NCBI GenBank assembly: GCA_027002815.1
Contig: JALWZH010000134.1
Span: 1 to 40,449 of the forward strand
Length of the DNA stretch: 40,449 nt
Reading direction: 5' to 3'
From: Thermoproteales archaeon
GTDB lineage: Archaea; Thermoproteota; Thermoprotei; Thermoproteales; Thermoproteaceae
Shown: positions 23,390 to 30,812 of the stretch, piece by piece
Numbering within the stretch: position 1 is the stretch's first letter
Layout of the letters: each line of letters begins with the position of its first letter
The notes under the pieces: generated by a model
Told to the model about the DNA's origin: nothing
What the model saw: only the letters and a program-made list of their open reading frames with translations
Databases searched by the model: none
Position numbers and translations under genes: made by a program

Positions 23390-25159
23390 TTACCTCTGCG
23401 CCACGACCTCGTACCCCGCGGACCTCGCCAGCTCCACAATGCCGCGCCCCGAAACGACCGCCCTAACCACATCCACCACCTTATCTATGGGGATCCTAAT
23501 CTGCACCCTCGTATCCCTGTCCCTCACAGTCACAGTGCTGTCCCTGGGGGTCCTCTCGTCAACCGTGATGGCAAGGGGGGTCCCCACCTCGTCGAACTTG
23601 AGGTATCTGTGCCCGATACTCCCATCGTCGTCGTACGCAGCACGTATCCCGGCCACACTGAGGGACCTGAATATGTCCCTAGCTATTTCTATATAGACGT
23701 CCCTGCGCACTATGGGGAGAACAGCCGCCTTCAAAGGCGCTATCTCGGGGGGAAATGCGAGGAACCTTCTCCCGTCCTCTATTCTAACGGCATACTCCAA
23801 GGCCACGTACACTATCCTGTCCACACCAAACGACGGCTCCACGACGTGCGGCACGTAGTGCTCCACCTCCACCTTCCGTTTCTCGGACTTCACAATGACC
23901 ATGTCCCGGGTGACCGTTATGTCGCCCAGCCTAACGCTGTCGGCCGAGGCAAGACCCTCGAGCAGCACGTCCCTATTCTCGTTTATACGCCTGATGACCT
24001 CCCCAACTCTGTCCCCATACGCCTCGCGGATCTTACTTGGGTTAGGGTATAGCCTCCGCTCCTCCACAGTGCGCGGCTGCTCTAGCCTTCTGTCCAGGAT
24101 CAGCTCCTCGCCGCTGTACATGCCGTGCCTCCTCAAATCGTAATCGCCGCGATACGCGTGGCCAGACACCTCTATCCAGCCGAACCTCTCCGTATGTACC
24201 AGGTGGTCAAAGGTCTGCGTAGAATAGTGGGCCCTCTCGTGGGGCAACTTCGCTATGAACTTCTGGCGGTCCCGCGGCACGCCAAGCTCCTCCATGAATC
24301 TCTGGGAGAGGGCCAAGAAGAATCCCATCCACTCGTTCACCACGATCCCCCTCCTGACGGCTTCCCCCACTGTAATCGTGATCGGCTCCTCCACGCCCCT
24401 CGCCGCCATCTCCTCGCTCACCACGTTGACCTCGTAGTTCTCGGCCTCGCCTATGAGGGGACACTTGGGTTGCTGGGGATCTATAAACATCTCTATCTCC
24501 ATCTGGGAGAACTCCCGTAGCCTTATGAGGCCTTGCCGCGGCGATATCTCGTTGCGGGCGACCTTGCCTATCTGGGCCACGCCGAAAGGAGGACTCCTCC
24601 CCATTATTCCGGCCACCCTTTTAAACGCCACGAACATTCCCTGCGCGGTTTCCGGCCTGAGGTACCCGATGTTGTCGCTGTAGGGGCCTATGAACGTCTG
24701 GAACAGCAGGTTGAAGCGTCTTATGTTACCGAGACTCCCACCACATATCGGACACTTGACGCCGTGCTCACGCACGAGCCTCATCATTTCGTCCTCTCCG
24801 AGTCCCTCGACCTTCACCTTGATGCCCCTCCTATTCAGTTCCTCTTCTATAAGCTGGTCGGCCCTGTACCTTCTACCGCAAGACGTGCACTCAATTATAA
24901 AGTCGGTGAAGTGCTCCACATGGCCCGATGCCTCGAAGACCACCTTGGGCATTATTATAGGGGATTCTATCTCCACTATGATGTCCTGATAGGGCAGCAC
25001 GAACGTCCGTCTCCACTTATCCACGATGTTGTCCTTGAGGAGGACGCCCAGGGGGCCATAATCGTAAAACCCACCAACGCCACCGTATATCTCGAAGCTG
25101 GGCCAGAAGAAGCCCCTCCTATTTGCTATGTCGTTGGCCACATCGGCCCTACTGGCCAT
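23390..25159 (-). CDS. glyS: Glycyl-tRNA synthetase, homodimeric type
   Basis: A class II synthetase that charges tRNA-Gly, 589 residues. Visible are the N-terminal RRGFFWPSFEIYGG...FYDYGPLG, the zinc-ribbon insert CTSC (91, 94) and CPIC (136, 139), motif 2 ARNEISPRQGLIRLREFSQMEI (about 201-222), motif 3 near EPSFGVDRIVY, and the C-terminal anticodon-binding domain. ATG 25159 is chosen because the TATA box at 25181-25189 is 26 nt upstream; the in-frame ATG at 25174 is too close to it. Confidence 0.97.
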   Translation of the reverse strand: MASRADVANDIANRRGFFWPSFEIYGGVGGFYDYGPLGVLLKDNIVDKWRRTFVLPYQDIIVEIESPIIMPKVVFEASGHVEHFTDFIIECTSCGRRYRADQLIEEELNRRGIKVKVEGLGEDEMMRLVREHGVKCPICGGSLGNIRRFNLLFQTFIGPYSDNIGYLRPETAQGMFVAFKRVAGIMGRSPPFGVAQIGKVARNEISPRQGLIRLREFSQMEIEMFIDPQQPKCPLIGEAENYEVNVVSEEMAARGVEEPITITVGEAVRRGIVVNEWMGFFLALSQRFMEELGVPRDRQKFIAKLPHERAHYSTQTFDHLVHTERFGWIEVSGHAYRGDYDLRRHGMYSGEELILDRRLEQPRTVEERRLYPNPSKIREAYGDRVGEVIRRINENRDVLLEGLASADSVRLGDITVTRDMVIVKSEKRKVEVEHYVPHVVEPSFGVDRIVYVALEYAVRIEDGRRFLAFPPEIAPLKAAVLPIVRRDVYIEIARDIFRSLSVAGIRAAYDDDGSIGHRYLKFDEVGTPLAITVDERTPRDSTVTVRDRDTRVQIRIPIDKVVDVVRAVVSGRGIVELARSAGYEVVAQR

Positions 25160-25180
25160 ACAAGTGCCTTCCATGTAGGG

Positions 25181-25189
25181 AATATATGC
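25181..25189 (-). promoter_or_regulatory. TATA box for glyS
   Basis: GCATATATT on the minus strand, centred 26 nt before ATG 25159, just inside the hflX 3' flank. Confidence 0.65.
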
Positions 25190-25204
25190 ATTGCATGTGC
25201 CGCG

Positions 25205-26428
25205 TCACTGGCGCACCACCTCATACCCCATGCCCAGCTCCTCAAGCAACCCCACTGCACGCCTGACCTCTTGATTGGGCACGACGAGAACGTACGAGCC
25301 GTTCAGCCTAACTACAGGGTAGCCCACGTTAACCGCCCTCTCGAGCCTCAGCAGCGTGTAGCCCGGAATATGCCTGAAAAGCACGATCTTGAGCTTGTCC
25401 ATGTTGGTCCTCCTCGCAGCTGAAATGGGCACCACAAGGGGAAAGTACCTCCTGATATAGTTGAGCCTACTTCTTAGCTCGTTTAGGGAGACCAGGTCTA
25501 TTTTGTTGGCCACGGGCACGATGCGCTTGAACTGGACTCCCATCTCCACGAAGACGTCTAGCGACGACTCGAACTTGCGCACGAATTCCTTCCACGATTC
25601 GCCTACATCCACCACGAAAAGTACTATGTTGGCGCGTATTACCTCTTCAAGGGTGGAATAGAATGCATCCACCAATAGGGGCGGCAGATCGCCTATGAAG
25701 CCTATGGTGTCGGTCAATATGGCCTTCTTGCCATAAATACCTACAAGCCTGGAATACGTGTCCAGCGTGGCGAAGGGCCTCCCATCTATGAACTTGTCCT
25801 CGCCGGCAAGCGCGTTGAATATCGTAGTTTTGCCGGCCGACGTGTACCCGGTGAGGACTATGCTCGCGAGGCCCGAGTCGTACCTCCTATCTATGAGCGC
25901 CTTACGTCTGTCCCTCAGGTGGTCCAGCTCGTCCACGATCGTGGATATGCGCCTCCTAATGAAGCGGTACCGCGACTCCACAGCGTATTCGCCGGCGCCC
26001 ATAAACCCGATCTGCTCGCCCATCTTGGCACGCCTGATATATTCCCTGAAGAACGGCACCATGTACCTGTGCCTCGCGAGCTCGATCTGCAGTTTGGCTT
26101 CCCTGCTGCCAGCCCTCTTCTCGAATATTTCGAGTATCAACATGACCCTATCCATAACCGTGATGCCGAGCTCTTTGGCCAGATTGAACAGTTGGACCGG
26201 CTTGAGCTGGTGGTACGCAACCACCAGCTCAACCCCCTTTTCCCTTATCATCGACCTGAGCTCCCGCAACTTGCCTGGCCCCACATAAGTGTTGGGGTCC
26301 TGCTCCCTGAACTGTGTCACGATCCCAAGCAAGGCGTGGCCGGCCATATCCACGAGAGAGGCGAACTCAGCTAGCTTGCTGTCCAAATCCTCGCTCTTTT
26401 CACCCACGTAGAGTAGGACCACCCTCAA
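25205..26428 (-). CDS. hflX: Ribosome-associated GTPase HflX
   Basis: HflX binds the large ribosomal subunit and can split stalled ribosomes. The 407 residues have the N-terminal HflX domain (GIVTQFREQDPNTYVGPGKLRELRSMI), a helical linker (QIELARHRYMVPFF) and a GTPase domain with the P-loop GYTSAGKTT (about 194-202), switch DTIGFIGDLPP and specificity motif NKID. A short C-terminal domain completes it. TTG 26428 fits the promoter distance; an in-frame GTG at 26443 lies almost at the TATA box. Confidence 0.92.
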   Translation of the reverse strand: MRVVLLYVGEKSEDLDSKLAEFASLVDMAGHALLGIVTQFREQDPNTYVGPGKLRELRSMIREKGVELVVAYHQLKPVQLFNLAKELGITVMDRVMLILEIFEKRAGSREAKLQIELARHRYMVPFFREYIRRAKMGEQIGFMGAGEYAVESRYRFIRRRISTIVDELDHLRDRRKALIDRRYDSGLASIVLTGYTSAGKTTIFNALAGEDKFIDGRPFATLDTYSRLVGIYGKKAILTDTIGFIGDLPPLLVDAFYSTLEEVIRANIVLFVVDVGESWKEFVRKFESSLDVFVEMGVQFKRIVPVANKIDLVSLNELRSRLNYIRRYFPLVVPISAARRTNMDKLKIVLFRHIPGYTLLRLERAVNVGYPVVRLNGSYVLVVPNQEVRRAVGLLEELGMGYEVVRQ

Positions 26429-26446
26429 CGTGTGGGCCCCCACACC

Positions 26447-26456
26447 AAAATAAAAA
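26447..26456 (-). promoter_or_regulatory. TATA box for hflX
   Basis: TTTTTATTTT on the minus strand, 23-24 nt before TTG 26428. Confidence 0.6.
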
Positions 26457-26617
26457 CTTGTCTCGGCCGCGCCTCAAACCAACGTCAACGATTACAGACG
26501 TTCCGCAAGGCAATCCTAATGCCCGGTAACCGCGGCGAAACGCCAGAGCAGATGCCCGTCCTTGACCGCGTCGCGACGGCGCTGCAGGCCGCAACGCCTT
26601 GGGTCTCGTCGCGGCAC

Positions 26618-26626
26618 CTTTTAATG
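26618..26626 (+). promoter_or_regulatory. TATA box for the AOR-family gene
   Basis: CTTTTAATG centred 25 nt before ATG 26647. The rest of the 26457-26617 spacer shows nothing recognisable. Confidence 0.65.
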
Positions 26627-26646
26627 CTCGAAACGGGGAGACCCCA

Positions 26647-28425
26647 ATGAGGGTACTGTACGTGGACCTTGCCAGGGGAAAGACGCGCATGGAGGCCGAT
26701 CAGGGGCTCATGCGCGGTTTCCTTGGAGGGCGTGGAGCCGGCTCCTGGATTTTTTACAGGCTTGGCGGGCATAGAGCCGACCCCTTATCGCCCGACAATC
26801 CCCTTATCGTGGCCTCGGGACCGCTTGGAGGGACCCGCGTGCCCATGGCCACTCGGGCCTACGCGGTATTCAAATCGCCGCTTACGGGCATATTCGGCGG
26901 GTCGGGCCTAGGAGGCACCCTGGGGGCGAGGATGAGGTACGCAGGCGTGGACGTTCTCGTTGTGGTCGGTAAGGCGGATAGGCCCACGACGCTAATCGTT
27001 AGGGGCGACGAAGTGCGTTTCGAGGACGCTTCTGACCTATGGGGCAGGGATGCCATTGAGTCCGAGGTGGAACTTAAGAAGGTGTATGGTAGGAACGCGG
27101 CGGTCCTTACCATAGGCCCAGCCGGCGAGAACATGGTCAGGTACGCGTCGATTAACCACGAGTACTGGCGCCAGTTTGGCAGAACAGGTGCCGGTGCGGT
27201 CATGGGCTCAAAACGTCTCAAGGCCGTGGTCTTCATTCCAGTGACCAACGAGGTCAACGTGGCCCGTGCGGACATGCTGGACGCGTGGATAAGGGAGTTC
27301 CTGCCCCACTTCATGGAAAAGACGAGGCCTCTCAGGGACGGCGGCACTCTGAGGCTCATCGACATGGGCAACCCCATGGGCTTCTTCCCTGCATACTACT
27401 GGACCCGACTGTCGCTGGACGGGTGGGAGGCAGTATCGTGGAGCAAGAAGATACTGCCGGAACACTTCCTGCGCCCTGAGGCCTGCCTGTACTGCCCGGC
27501 CGCATGTCATCGGCCGGTCAAGGGCAAAAAGTTCGACGTAGTGGTAGATCTGGAGTACGAGACCGTGTTCGCTGTGTCGGGCCTCTGCGGCGTGAAGGAC
27601 ATAGAATGGACCATAAAGGTAAACGATCTTGCCGATAGGCTGGGGCTGGACACGATAACGCTCGGCAACGTCCTTGCATTTGCCATAACTGTGTCCAAGA
27701 GGGGGAGGCTTCCCCTTGAGCTGGACTGGGGAGACGGCGAGGCCCTGGCCAGGCTCGTGGAGGACATCGCCCACAGGCGGGGAATCGGCGACTTGCTGGC
27801 GGAGGGGGTGCTCAGGGCAGCGAGAACGCTAGGCATGGAGGACGAGGCGGTGCATGTGAAGGGCCTGGAGCCGGCCGGCTACGACCCACGGGTTCTCAGG
27901 GGTATGGCGCTCAACTACGCGATTGGTTATAGGGGGGCGGACCACCTGGCCACCATGGCGTACGCAATAGACATACCCGGCAAGTTCGGTGGGGCGGAAT
28001 ATCTGGGCCCCGAGAAGGTGGAGGCCATAACGTACATGGAGGATATGGCCGCCGTCCTCGACTCGTTGGTCCTCTGCAAGTTCGGGAGGGACGCCTACGA
28101 CCTGTATCCAGGTGGCAGCGGCTACGAGACGTTTTCCAAGCTACTCACATGGGTTACCGGCGTGGAGTGGAAGCCAGAAGATGTGCGCGCAGTGGGCGAA
28201 AGGATAGTCACGCTTGATAGGTGGCTCAACGTGAACATGGGCGTGACAAGGAAGGACGACAGGTTGCCCGAGCCCCTCCTTCGCCCTGTGGAATTCGAAG
28301 GCAAGCAGAAGGCCGTCACCCGCGAGGAGGTTGACGCAGCCCTCACATACTATTACCAGTTACGAGGCTGGGACGAGAACGGCATTCCGAGGAGGGAGAC
28401 GCTGAAAAGGCTGGACCTAGAGTAG
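26647..28425 (+). CDS. Aldehyde:ferredoxin oxidoreductase family protein
   Basis: A tungsten- or molybdenum-bis-pterin enzyme family that oxidises aldehydes to acids with ferredoxin. The 592 residues open with the AOR beta domain (GFLGGRGAGSWIFYRL, SPLTGIFGGSGLGG) and continue with cofactor-binding GAGAVMGSKRLKAVV. The 4Fe-4S ligands are C280, C283, C287 (EACLYCPAACHRP) and C477 (SLVLCKFGRD). The exact substrate subtype (AOR, FOR, GAPOR or WOR) cannot be set by eye. ATG 26647 comes from the promoter. No ferredoxin or pterin-synthesis gene adjoins it. Confidence 0.92.
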   Translation: MRVLYVDLARGKTRMEADQGLMRGFLGGRGAGSWIFYRLGGHRADPLSPDNPLIVASGPLGGTRVPMATRAYAVFKSPLTGIFGGSGLGGTLGARMRYAGVDVLVVVGKADRPTTLIVRGDEVRFEDASDLWGRDAIESEVELKKVYGRNAAVLTIGPAGENMVRYASINHEYWRQFGRTGAGAVMGSKRLKAVVFIPVTNEVNVARADMLDAWIREFLPHFMEKTRPLRDGGTLRLIDMGNPMGFFPAYYWTRLSLDGWEAVSWSKKILPEHFLRPEACLYCPAACHRPVKGKKFDVVVDLEYETVFAVSGLCGVKDIEWTIKVNDLADRLGLDTITLGNVLAFAITVSKRGRLPLELDWGDGEALARLVEDIAHRRGIGDLLAEGVLRAARTLGMEDEAVHVKGLEPAGYDPRVLRGMALNYAIGYRGADHLATMAYAIDIPGKFGGAEYLGPEKVEAITYMEDMAAVLDSLVLCKFGRDAYDLYPGGSGYETFSKLLTWVTGVEWKPEDVRAVGERIVTLDRWLNVNMGVTRKDDRLPEPLLRPVEFEGKQKAVTREEVDAALTYYYQLRGWDENGIPRRETLKRLDLE

Positions 28426-28426
28426 A

Positions 28427-28688
28427 TTACGGATACTCATTCCACTGCCCCCCAATGAACACCATATCGAACATGACCTTACGCTGTTCTTGGATGCCCT
28501 GACCAATCGTTATCTCGAACACGAAGTCGAAGACTGAGAGACCCCACCGAACTTCAAGTCGACTTCCCCAGTACTGATCTCTGTGCTCACTTTCAGGACG
28601 TCCGACCACAGCGCATATGCGGCTCCCAACACCAGCAATAATATTAAAATAGTAAAAACGGCCTACCATAGGTAAGCCCAGCAATCAT
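28427..28688 (-). pseudogene. Decayed, internally deleted TasA/AbpA-like secreted protein gene
   Basis: From ATG 28688 (TATA box 27 nt upstream) a frame of 14 codons stops. In another frame come a hydrophobic signal segment and AAYALWSDVLKVSTEISTGE, closely matching YALWSDVLKVKIEINTGD of the gene at 28963. A third segment, again frame-shifted, ends QWNEYP. So the start, signal and first strand, and the C-terminal strand are kept, while at least two frameshifts and loss of the middle have destroyed the gene. It is transcribed away from its relative, head to head across the AT-rich spacer. Confidence 0.65.
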
Positions 28689-28710
28689 GATATATGTGTA
28701 AAACAATTTT

Positions 28711-28720
28711 GTTATATACC
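28711..28720 (-). promoter_or_regulatory. TATA box for the decayed TasA-like gene
   Basis: GGTATATAAC on the minus strand, 27 nt before ATG 28688. The promoter outlived the reading frame. Confidence 0.55.
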
Positions 28721-28730
28721 TTGCTCAACG

Positions 28731-28752
28731 CTTGTTTCTAAAAGGAAACAAG
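28731..28752. repeat. Perfect inverted repeat in the AT-rich spacer
   Basis: CTTGTTTC (28731-28738) and GAAACAAG (28745-28752) are exact 8-bp arms around a 6-nt loop. It lies between the two divergent promoters and could be an operator or RNA hairpin. Confidence 0.6.
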
Positions 28753-28817
28753 ACTGATCCATCAATACATAATGGTAGTTATATTATAGAAGTATTTTAA
28801 TTAAGGGATCTTATATT

Positions 28818-28909
28818 GGAAACATATTTGTATTAGATATAAAGTTCATTGGGTATATCTCGACTATACATATAAACTACTTTGTTTCTTTAAAGTAACA
28901 TATGTTTCC
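28818..28909. repeat. Long-spaced inverted repeat GGAAACATAT / ATATGTTTCC
   Basis: GGAAACATAT at 28818-28827 and its exact complement ATATGTTTCC at 28900-28909 are 72 bp apart. They share the GAAAC core with the repeat at 28731. Confidence 0.5.
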
Positions 28910-28934
28910 TAAAAATATCAAATGCTATTAAAGT

Positions 28935-28944
28935 CTTATATTTC
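28935..28944 (+). promoter_or_regulatory. TATA box for the TasA-like gene at 28963
   Basis: CTTATATTTC centred 24 nt before GTG 28963. Confidence 0.65.
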
Positions 28945-28962
28945 AAGTACAATTGTAGAGTA

Positions 28963-29992
28963 GTGAGAATCACCGCGCCTAGAAGAAAGAGGGGCGCTGT
29001 AGCGCCCAGCGTCCACCACTTCATGCTCCTGATGTTGCCGGTTCTGATTCTAGGCGTGTCATATGCGTTGTGGTCCGATGTGCTGAAGGTCAAGATAGAG
29101 ATAAACACTGGCGACCTCGACTCCAGCTTCACCGGTAATATAATAGGAGTATGTGGGTTTCCCCAACGATGGGGGATGGACCTTCTTGCGCGAGGGTTCC
29201 GATCCTACGGCTAAGGATGTCGGACAGTGCTCGGCTAACCTCGAAGAAATAGAGAATGAGGACGAGGGGAATCCCTATGGAAATAACGATCCAGATCTCA
29301 ATATAACCATGTGGAATGCCTTCCCCAGCTATAACTGTACCGTTATATTTGAGAAGAGGAATGGGGGGACAGTCCCTCACAAGATACTTTTTAGGCTGTC
29401 CGGCAACTATCAGTACATTAGCGAGGATCCTTTACGGTTTTACCTCATGGAGGGCGATGTGCCGGCAGTAGAATGCACAAGTAACATGACCAGTGGCGTA
29501 GAGCTGGACCCAGGGGAGTCCGTCTGGTTTAAGCTGAGCTGCCACGTACTGCAAGGCGCCGAAGAAAGGGGCACTTATAATGTCCAGATATACCTGGACC
29601 AGGTGCTTTTTGTGCATAATGGTTGTACTCCGGGCTATTGGAAGAATCATCCCGAGAGTTGGCCGGACCCCTACACGCCGAGCGATGTCCTTGGCGCTGT
29701 GTTCGCCGCGCTCAGCAATAGTGTGCCCTTTGACGGGTACTCGCCTAACACCCTAATGGACGCGCTGAACTTTGGCGGTGGGAGTGGGACCGACGGCGCG
29801 GCGAGGATACTTCTCAGACATGGGGTCGCCGCCCTGCTCAATGCCGCGTCTCCCAGCGTGAACTATCCTCTGACCGTCAGCGAGGTGGTCAACTCTGTGA
29901 ACAATGCCATTGACAGCAATGATAGGGGCACAATGCTGGATTTAGTCGAAGTGTTGGACGCATATAACAATGCCGGGTGCCCGCTGGACTAA
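28963..29992 (+). pseudogene. TasA/AbpA-like secreted protein with a CTPGYWKNH module, split by one frameshift
   Basis: GTG 28963 opens a basic leader and hydrophobic signal (about residues 20-35), followed by YALWSDVLKVKIEINTGDLDSSF. This is the start of TasA/camelysin-type proteins, which in Pyrobaculum include the bundling-pilus subunit AbpA. After CGFP the frame breaks at CCCC (29161-29164). Reading three C instead of four restores NDGGWTFLREG and about 275 further residues to the stop at 29992. These comprise a beta-sandwich with NIT, NCT and NMT sequons, then a CTPGYWKNHPESW module with GAARILLRHGVAALLNAA and a closing NNAGCPLD. The whole would be about 342 residues. It may be a true pseudogene, a programmed slip or a sequencing error. 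Confidence 0.65.
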
Positions 29993-30179
29993 AGATGCAA
30001 ACCGTCACGGTACCGCGGTTGGAGCTGCAATGGGCACCACAAACCTCGCCCGGGCCTTTACATGGCAGTATACATGAACATGGGGAAGGGCCGGGACAGC
30101 GGAAAGAGAACCGGATTGGCCCGGCACAGAAACCAATAGACCCGTTTTTCGCCAGCCCATCGACATGACACATGAGAAT
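29993..30179. other. Spacer between the TasA-like gene and tRNA-Ala
   Basis: A 187-bp gap with no supported gene and no clear repeat. It contains the region just 3' of the tRNA. Confidence 0.5.
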
Positions 30180-30271
30180 TGGTGGACCGGCCGGGATTTG
30201 AACCCGGGACCACCCGCGTTCTCGGGCCTTCCCTGCAAGGCGGGCATTCTTCCGGGCTGAACTACCGGCCC
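30180..30271 (-). tRNA. tRNA-Ala(UGC) with a 15-nt intron and encoded CCA
   Basis: The acceptor stem GGGCCGG pairs with CCGGTCC and contains the G3-U70 pair that marks alanine tRNA. The D-arm GTTC/GAAT, the anticodon stem CCCGC/GCGGG and the T-arm CCGGG-TTCAAAT-CCCGG all form. The anticodon TGC is at 30237-30235. The intron, GGGAAGGCCCGAGAA (30233-30219), sits between positions 37 and 38, the canonical archaeal site. A73 (30183) is followed by a genomic CCA (30182-30180). Confidence 0.95.
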
Positions 30272-30288
30272 GGCACAGATGGCGTCCA

Positions 30289-30299
30289 GCTTAAAAAAG
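30289..30299 (-). promoter_or_regulatory. TATA box for tRNA-Ala
   Basis: CTTTTTTAAGC on the minus strand, 23 nt before the mature 5' end at 30271. Confidence 0.65.
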
Positions 30300-30318
30300 T
30301 TGTTGGCAGGTAGCAGGA

Positions 30319-30504
30319 TTATGGCTGTACTTTCCCAAGGTTCCGCCTCACTATTTTTCCGTCTGGCGTCCTGAATATGCCTATGACCACGCCCGGCCTC
30401 CCATGAGGCTTCAACACCCAGACCTTCTGGGGCTTAAGCCTGTACTTTTTCCCTTCAACATCAACCTCGTACTCATTTTCATAGTATTTCCTTAGATCAA
30501 CCAT
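30319..30504 (-). CDS. creN7: Chromatin protein Cren7
   Basis: A 61-residue SH3-like DNA-binding protein that coats and bends DNA in Crenarchaeota. The match is YRLKPQKVWVLKPHGRPGVVIGIF followed by PDGKIVRRNL, and the length is close to the known 60 residues. A short extra N-terminus (MVDLRKYYENEYE) precedes the fold. ATG 30504 is set by the promoter; an in-frame start at 30519 lies too close to the TATA box. It is divergent from trm5. Confidence 0.9.
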   Translation of the reverse strand: MVDLRKYYENEYEVDVEGKKYRLKPQKVWVLKPHGRPGVVIGIFRTPDGKIVRRNLGKVQP

Positions 30505-30523
30505 GGAAAGCCTCGCCACAGAG

Positions 30524-30532
30524 ATTAATTAT
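30524..30532 (-). promoter_or_regulatory. TATA box for cren7
   Basis: ATAATTAAT on the minus strand, 24 nt before ATG 30504. Confidence 0.7.
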
Positions 30533-30652
30533 TGTTTCTCAGCAGCGCCCACGCCTCCTCACAATACAGACCTTTCAAGCGTCATCACCGGGATCCCCAC
30601 GTCCCCGGATTTTAACTGTTTTCACGGGCACATAGCGCGCTTAGGCACATGC

Positions 30653-30662
30653 ATTAATATAT
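30653..30662 (+). promoter_or_regulatory. TATA box upstream of the small ORF and trm5
   Basis: ATTAATATAT centred 24 nt before ATG 30681 but about 150 nt before the trm5 ATG. Transcription should therefore begin at the small ORF. Confidence 0.7.
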
Positions 30663-30680
30663 CCCGGCCAAAACCGCCCC

Positions 30681-30812
30681 ATGGATGGGCCTTGCGCGGA
30701 CCTGGCCGACGGCTTTGGCGGGAGATCGCCGGCCGCGTCTCCATTTGGGGCGGTCCGCGCGCCACAAGCGCCGCCGGAAAGAGCCGCGCTGTGGGATTGG
30801 GGTCGCCCATGA
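30681..30812 (+). CDS. Leaderless 43-codon ORF overlapping trm5
   Basis: ATG 30681 lies exactly where a leaderless start is expected. The frame ends in a TGA that overlaps the trm5 ATG (ATGA). The product (MDGPCADLADGFGGRSPAASP...) is rich in Pro, Ala, Gly and Arg and matches no known family. It may be a regulatory leader, a way to load ribosomes for trm5, or a small protein. If not translated, trm5 has an unusually long 5' leader for this genome. Confidence 0.45.
   Translation: MDGPCADLADGFGGRSPAASPFGAVRAPQAPPERAALWDWGRP

Larger units (their letters stand above)
28689..28962. other. AT-rich divergent spacer with several dyads
   Basis: This stretch is far richer in A and T than the rest of the window. 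It holds the two divergent TATA boxes and a series of GTTTC/GAAAC elements, some arranged as inverted repeats listed separately. No ORF longer than a few codons has support. It may be a regulatory region for surface-protein expression or the remains of a mobile segment. Confidence 0.6.
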
